Below, one piece after another: positions 42,767-43,492 of a stretch of 43,492 nucleotides of DNA. The notes beneath the pieces were generated by a model that made no database searches, was not told where the DNA came from, and was given only the letters and a program-made list of their open reading frames with translations. Numbering within the stretch: position 1 is the stretch's first letter; each line of letters opens with the position of its first letter. Position numbers and translations under genes: made by a program. The DNA comes from JAEDES01 sp964616405 (GTDB lineage Bacteria > Bacillota_I > Bacilli_A > RF39 > UBA660): contig CAZTRE010000008.1 of NCBI GenBank assembly GCA_964616405.1, positions 1-43,492 on the forward strand, in the 5' to 3' direction.

Positions 42767-43492
42767 CTATCTATTAATTAAGTTTAATGTATCTCTAGCA
42801 ATCATCAATTCTTCATCAGTTGGTAAAATATAAATTAATGCACTAGAGTCATCTGTACTAATCTTTGTAAATTTACCTCTTACATTGTTAGCTTCTTCAT
42901 CAAGCTTAAATCCTAAGCAAGCTAATTTATCTACAATTGCTTTTCTTGTTGCAATACTATTTTCACCAATTCCAGCTGTAAAGCATAATACATCACAACC
43001 ACCTAATAAAACATAGTATCTAGCAATATAATCAACTACTGTTCTAACAAATTTAGCTTGAGCAAGCTTACATTGTTCATTTCCTTCAGCAATTCCAGCT
43101 TCAATATCTCTTGAATCACTACTAACACCACTTAATCCTAGGTATCCTGATTTCTTATTTAAATCATCAATGATTTCTCCGGCATTCTTTCCTTCTTTTT
43201 CCATAACAAATGGAATAATTGATGGATCGATATCACCAGAACGAGTTCCCATCATGATTCCTGCAAGTGGAGTAAATCCCATAGAAGTATCAACGCACTT
43301 ACCATCTTTAATAGCCGTAATCGAACCACCATTTCCTAAGTGACAAGAAATAATCTTTAAATCATCTCTTTTTAACTCTTCAGCAATACTTAGTGCAATA
43401 TATCTATGACTTGTACCATGAGCACCATATTTTCTTACTTTATAATTCTCATACCAACTATAAGGTACAGGATATAAATAACTTACTGGATC
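42767..43492 (-). CDS. ackA: Acetate kinase (partial, 5' end outside window)
   Basis: The minus-strand frame is open from the window end (43492) to the stop at 42767, 241 residues, the C-terminal 60% of the usual 400. YGAHGTSHRYI, SCHLGNGGSITAI, GTRSGDIDPSII, GYLGLSGVSSDSRDIE and FTAGIGENS are all acetate kinase signatures. It makes ATP from acetyl phosphate, pointing to fermentative metabolism. It ends 11 bases before the nrnA start, so read-through is likely. Confidence 0.98.
   Translation of the reverse strand, partial: DPVSYLYPVPYSWYENYKVRKYGAHGTSHRYIALSIAEELKRDDLKIISCHLGNGGSITAIKDGKCVDTSMGFTPLAGIMMGTRSGDIDPSIIPFVMEKEGKNAGEIIDDLNKKSGYLGLSGVSSDSRDIEAGIAEGNEQCKLAQAKFVRTVVDYIARYYVLLGGCDVLCFTAGIGENSIATRKAIVDKLACLGFKLDEEANNVRGKFTKISTDDSSALIYILPTDEELMIARDTLNLINR

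Noticed and set aside
1..43492. CRISPR arrays, tRNA genes, riboswitches, insertion sequences
   Set aside because: I looked for regular repeats, tRNA-like arms, T-box/leader motifs and transposase signatures and saw none I could support; intergenic spaces are nearly all under 200 bases.

Overview
The window is about 70% A+T, gene-dense and reads with the standard bacterial code (TGA is used as a stop). Most genes have clear AGGAGG- or AGGTGA-type ribosome binding sites, with several TTG starts. Gene content and order are those of a low-GC Gram-positive of class Bacilli: rodZ/ymfM-pgsA-recA-rny, gpsB-rnpB, recU-ponA and dnaD-nth. The window also carries spoIVA, a spoVIF-like gene and a small CotD-like coat candidate, so the organism probably makes endospores. 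Very A+T-rich, spore-gene-bearing, cell-wall-making and full of unknown genes, it best resembles an uncultured gut Bacilli lineage related to the Mollicutes (RF39-like). That placement is inference. A run of ten N bases inside rny marks this as a draft or metagenome assembly.

Layout. (1) 1-3.4 kb is accessory DNA: a partial ASCH plus transglutaminase-like protein, a mazEF toxin-antitoxin pair whose mazE is frameshifted, and a large serine recombinase with a small overlapping partner gene. (2) 3.5-8.1 kb holds a radical SAM/SPASM protein and a GNAT - coiled-coil membrane protein - ABC exporter operon, separated by two near-identical terminators. (3) 8.3-16.4 kb holds the coat candidate, a CofE-like ligase, ffh, a HerA/DUF87 ATPase with a long Asn/Ser-rich tail, ylxM, a small membrane protein, ftsY, and an ADP-ribosyltransferase-like protein with a full R-S-ExE signature. 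(4) 16.5-24.8 kb holds rnjA, a lone DUF1016 N-terminal domain, rny, murE, recA with a candidate SOS box, pgsA, a short rodZ, the RNase P RNA gene and gpsB. (5) 25-33.8 kb holds recU-ponA, a 914-residue ankyrin protein, nth, dnaD and cca. (6) 33.8-39.3 kb holds HU, two membrane proteins, der, a SHOCT-like protein, spoVIF and spoIVA. (7) 39.3 kb to the end holds a GNAT, two unknown proteins, engB, nrnA and a partial ackA.

Working together: ffh, ftsY and ylxM form the signal-recognition-particle route; rnjA, rny, nrnA and rnpB cover RNA decay and processing; recA, recU, nth and dnaD serve DNA repair and replication start; murE, ponA, gpsB and rodZ serve wall growth; spoIVA, spoVIF and the coat candidate serve spore-coat assembly. 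The least explained parts are the ADP-ribosyltransferase-like protein, the GNAT/coiled-coil/ABC cassette, the ankyrin protein, the HerA-like ATPase inside the SRP region, and the spoVIF leader, where the ribosome binding site lies in a terminator-like hairpin.
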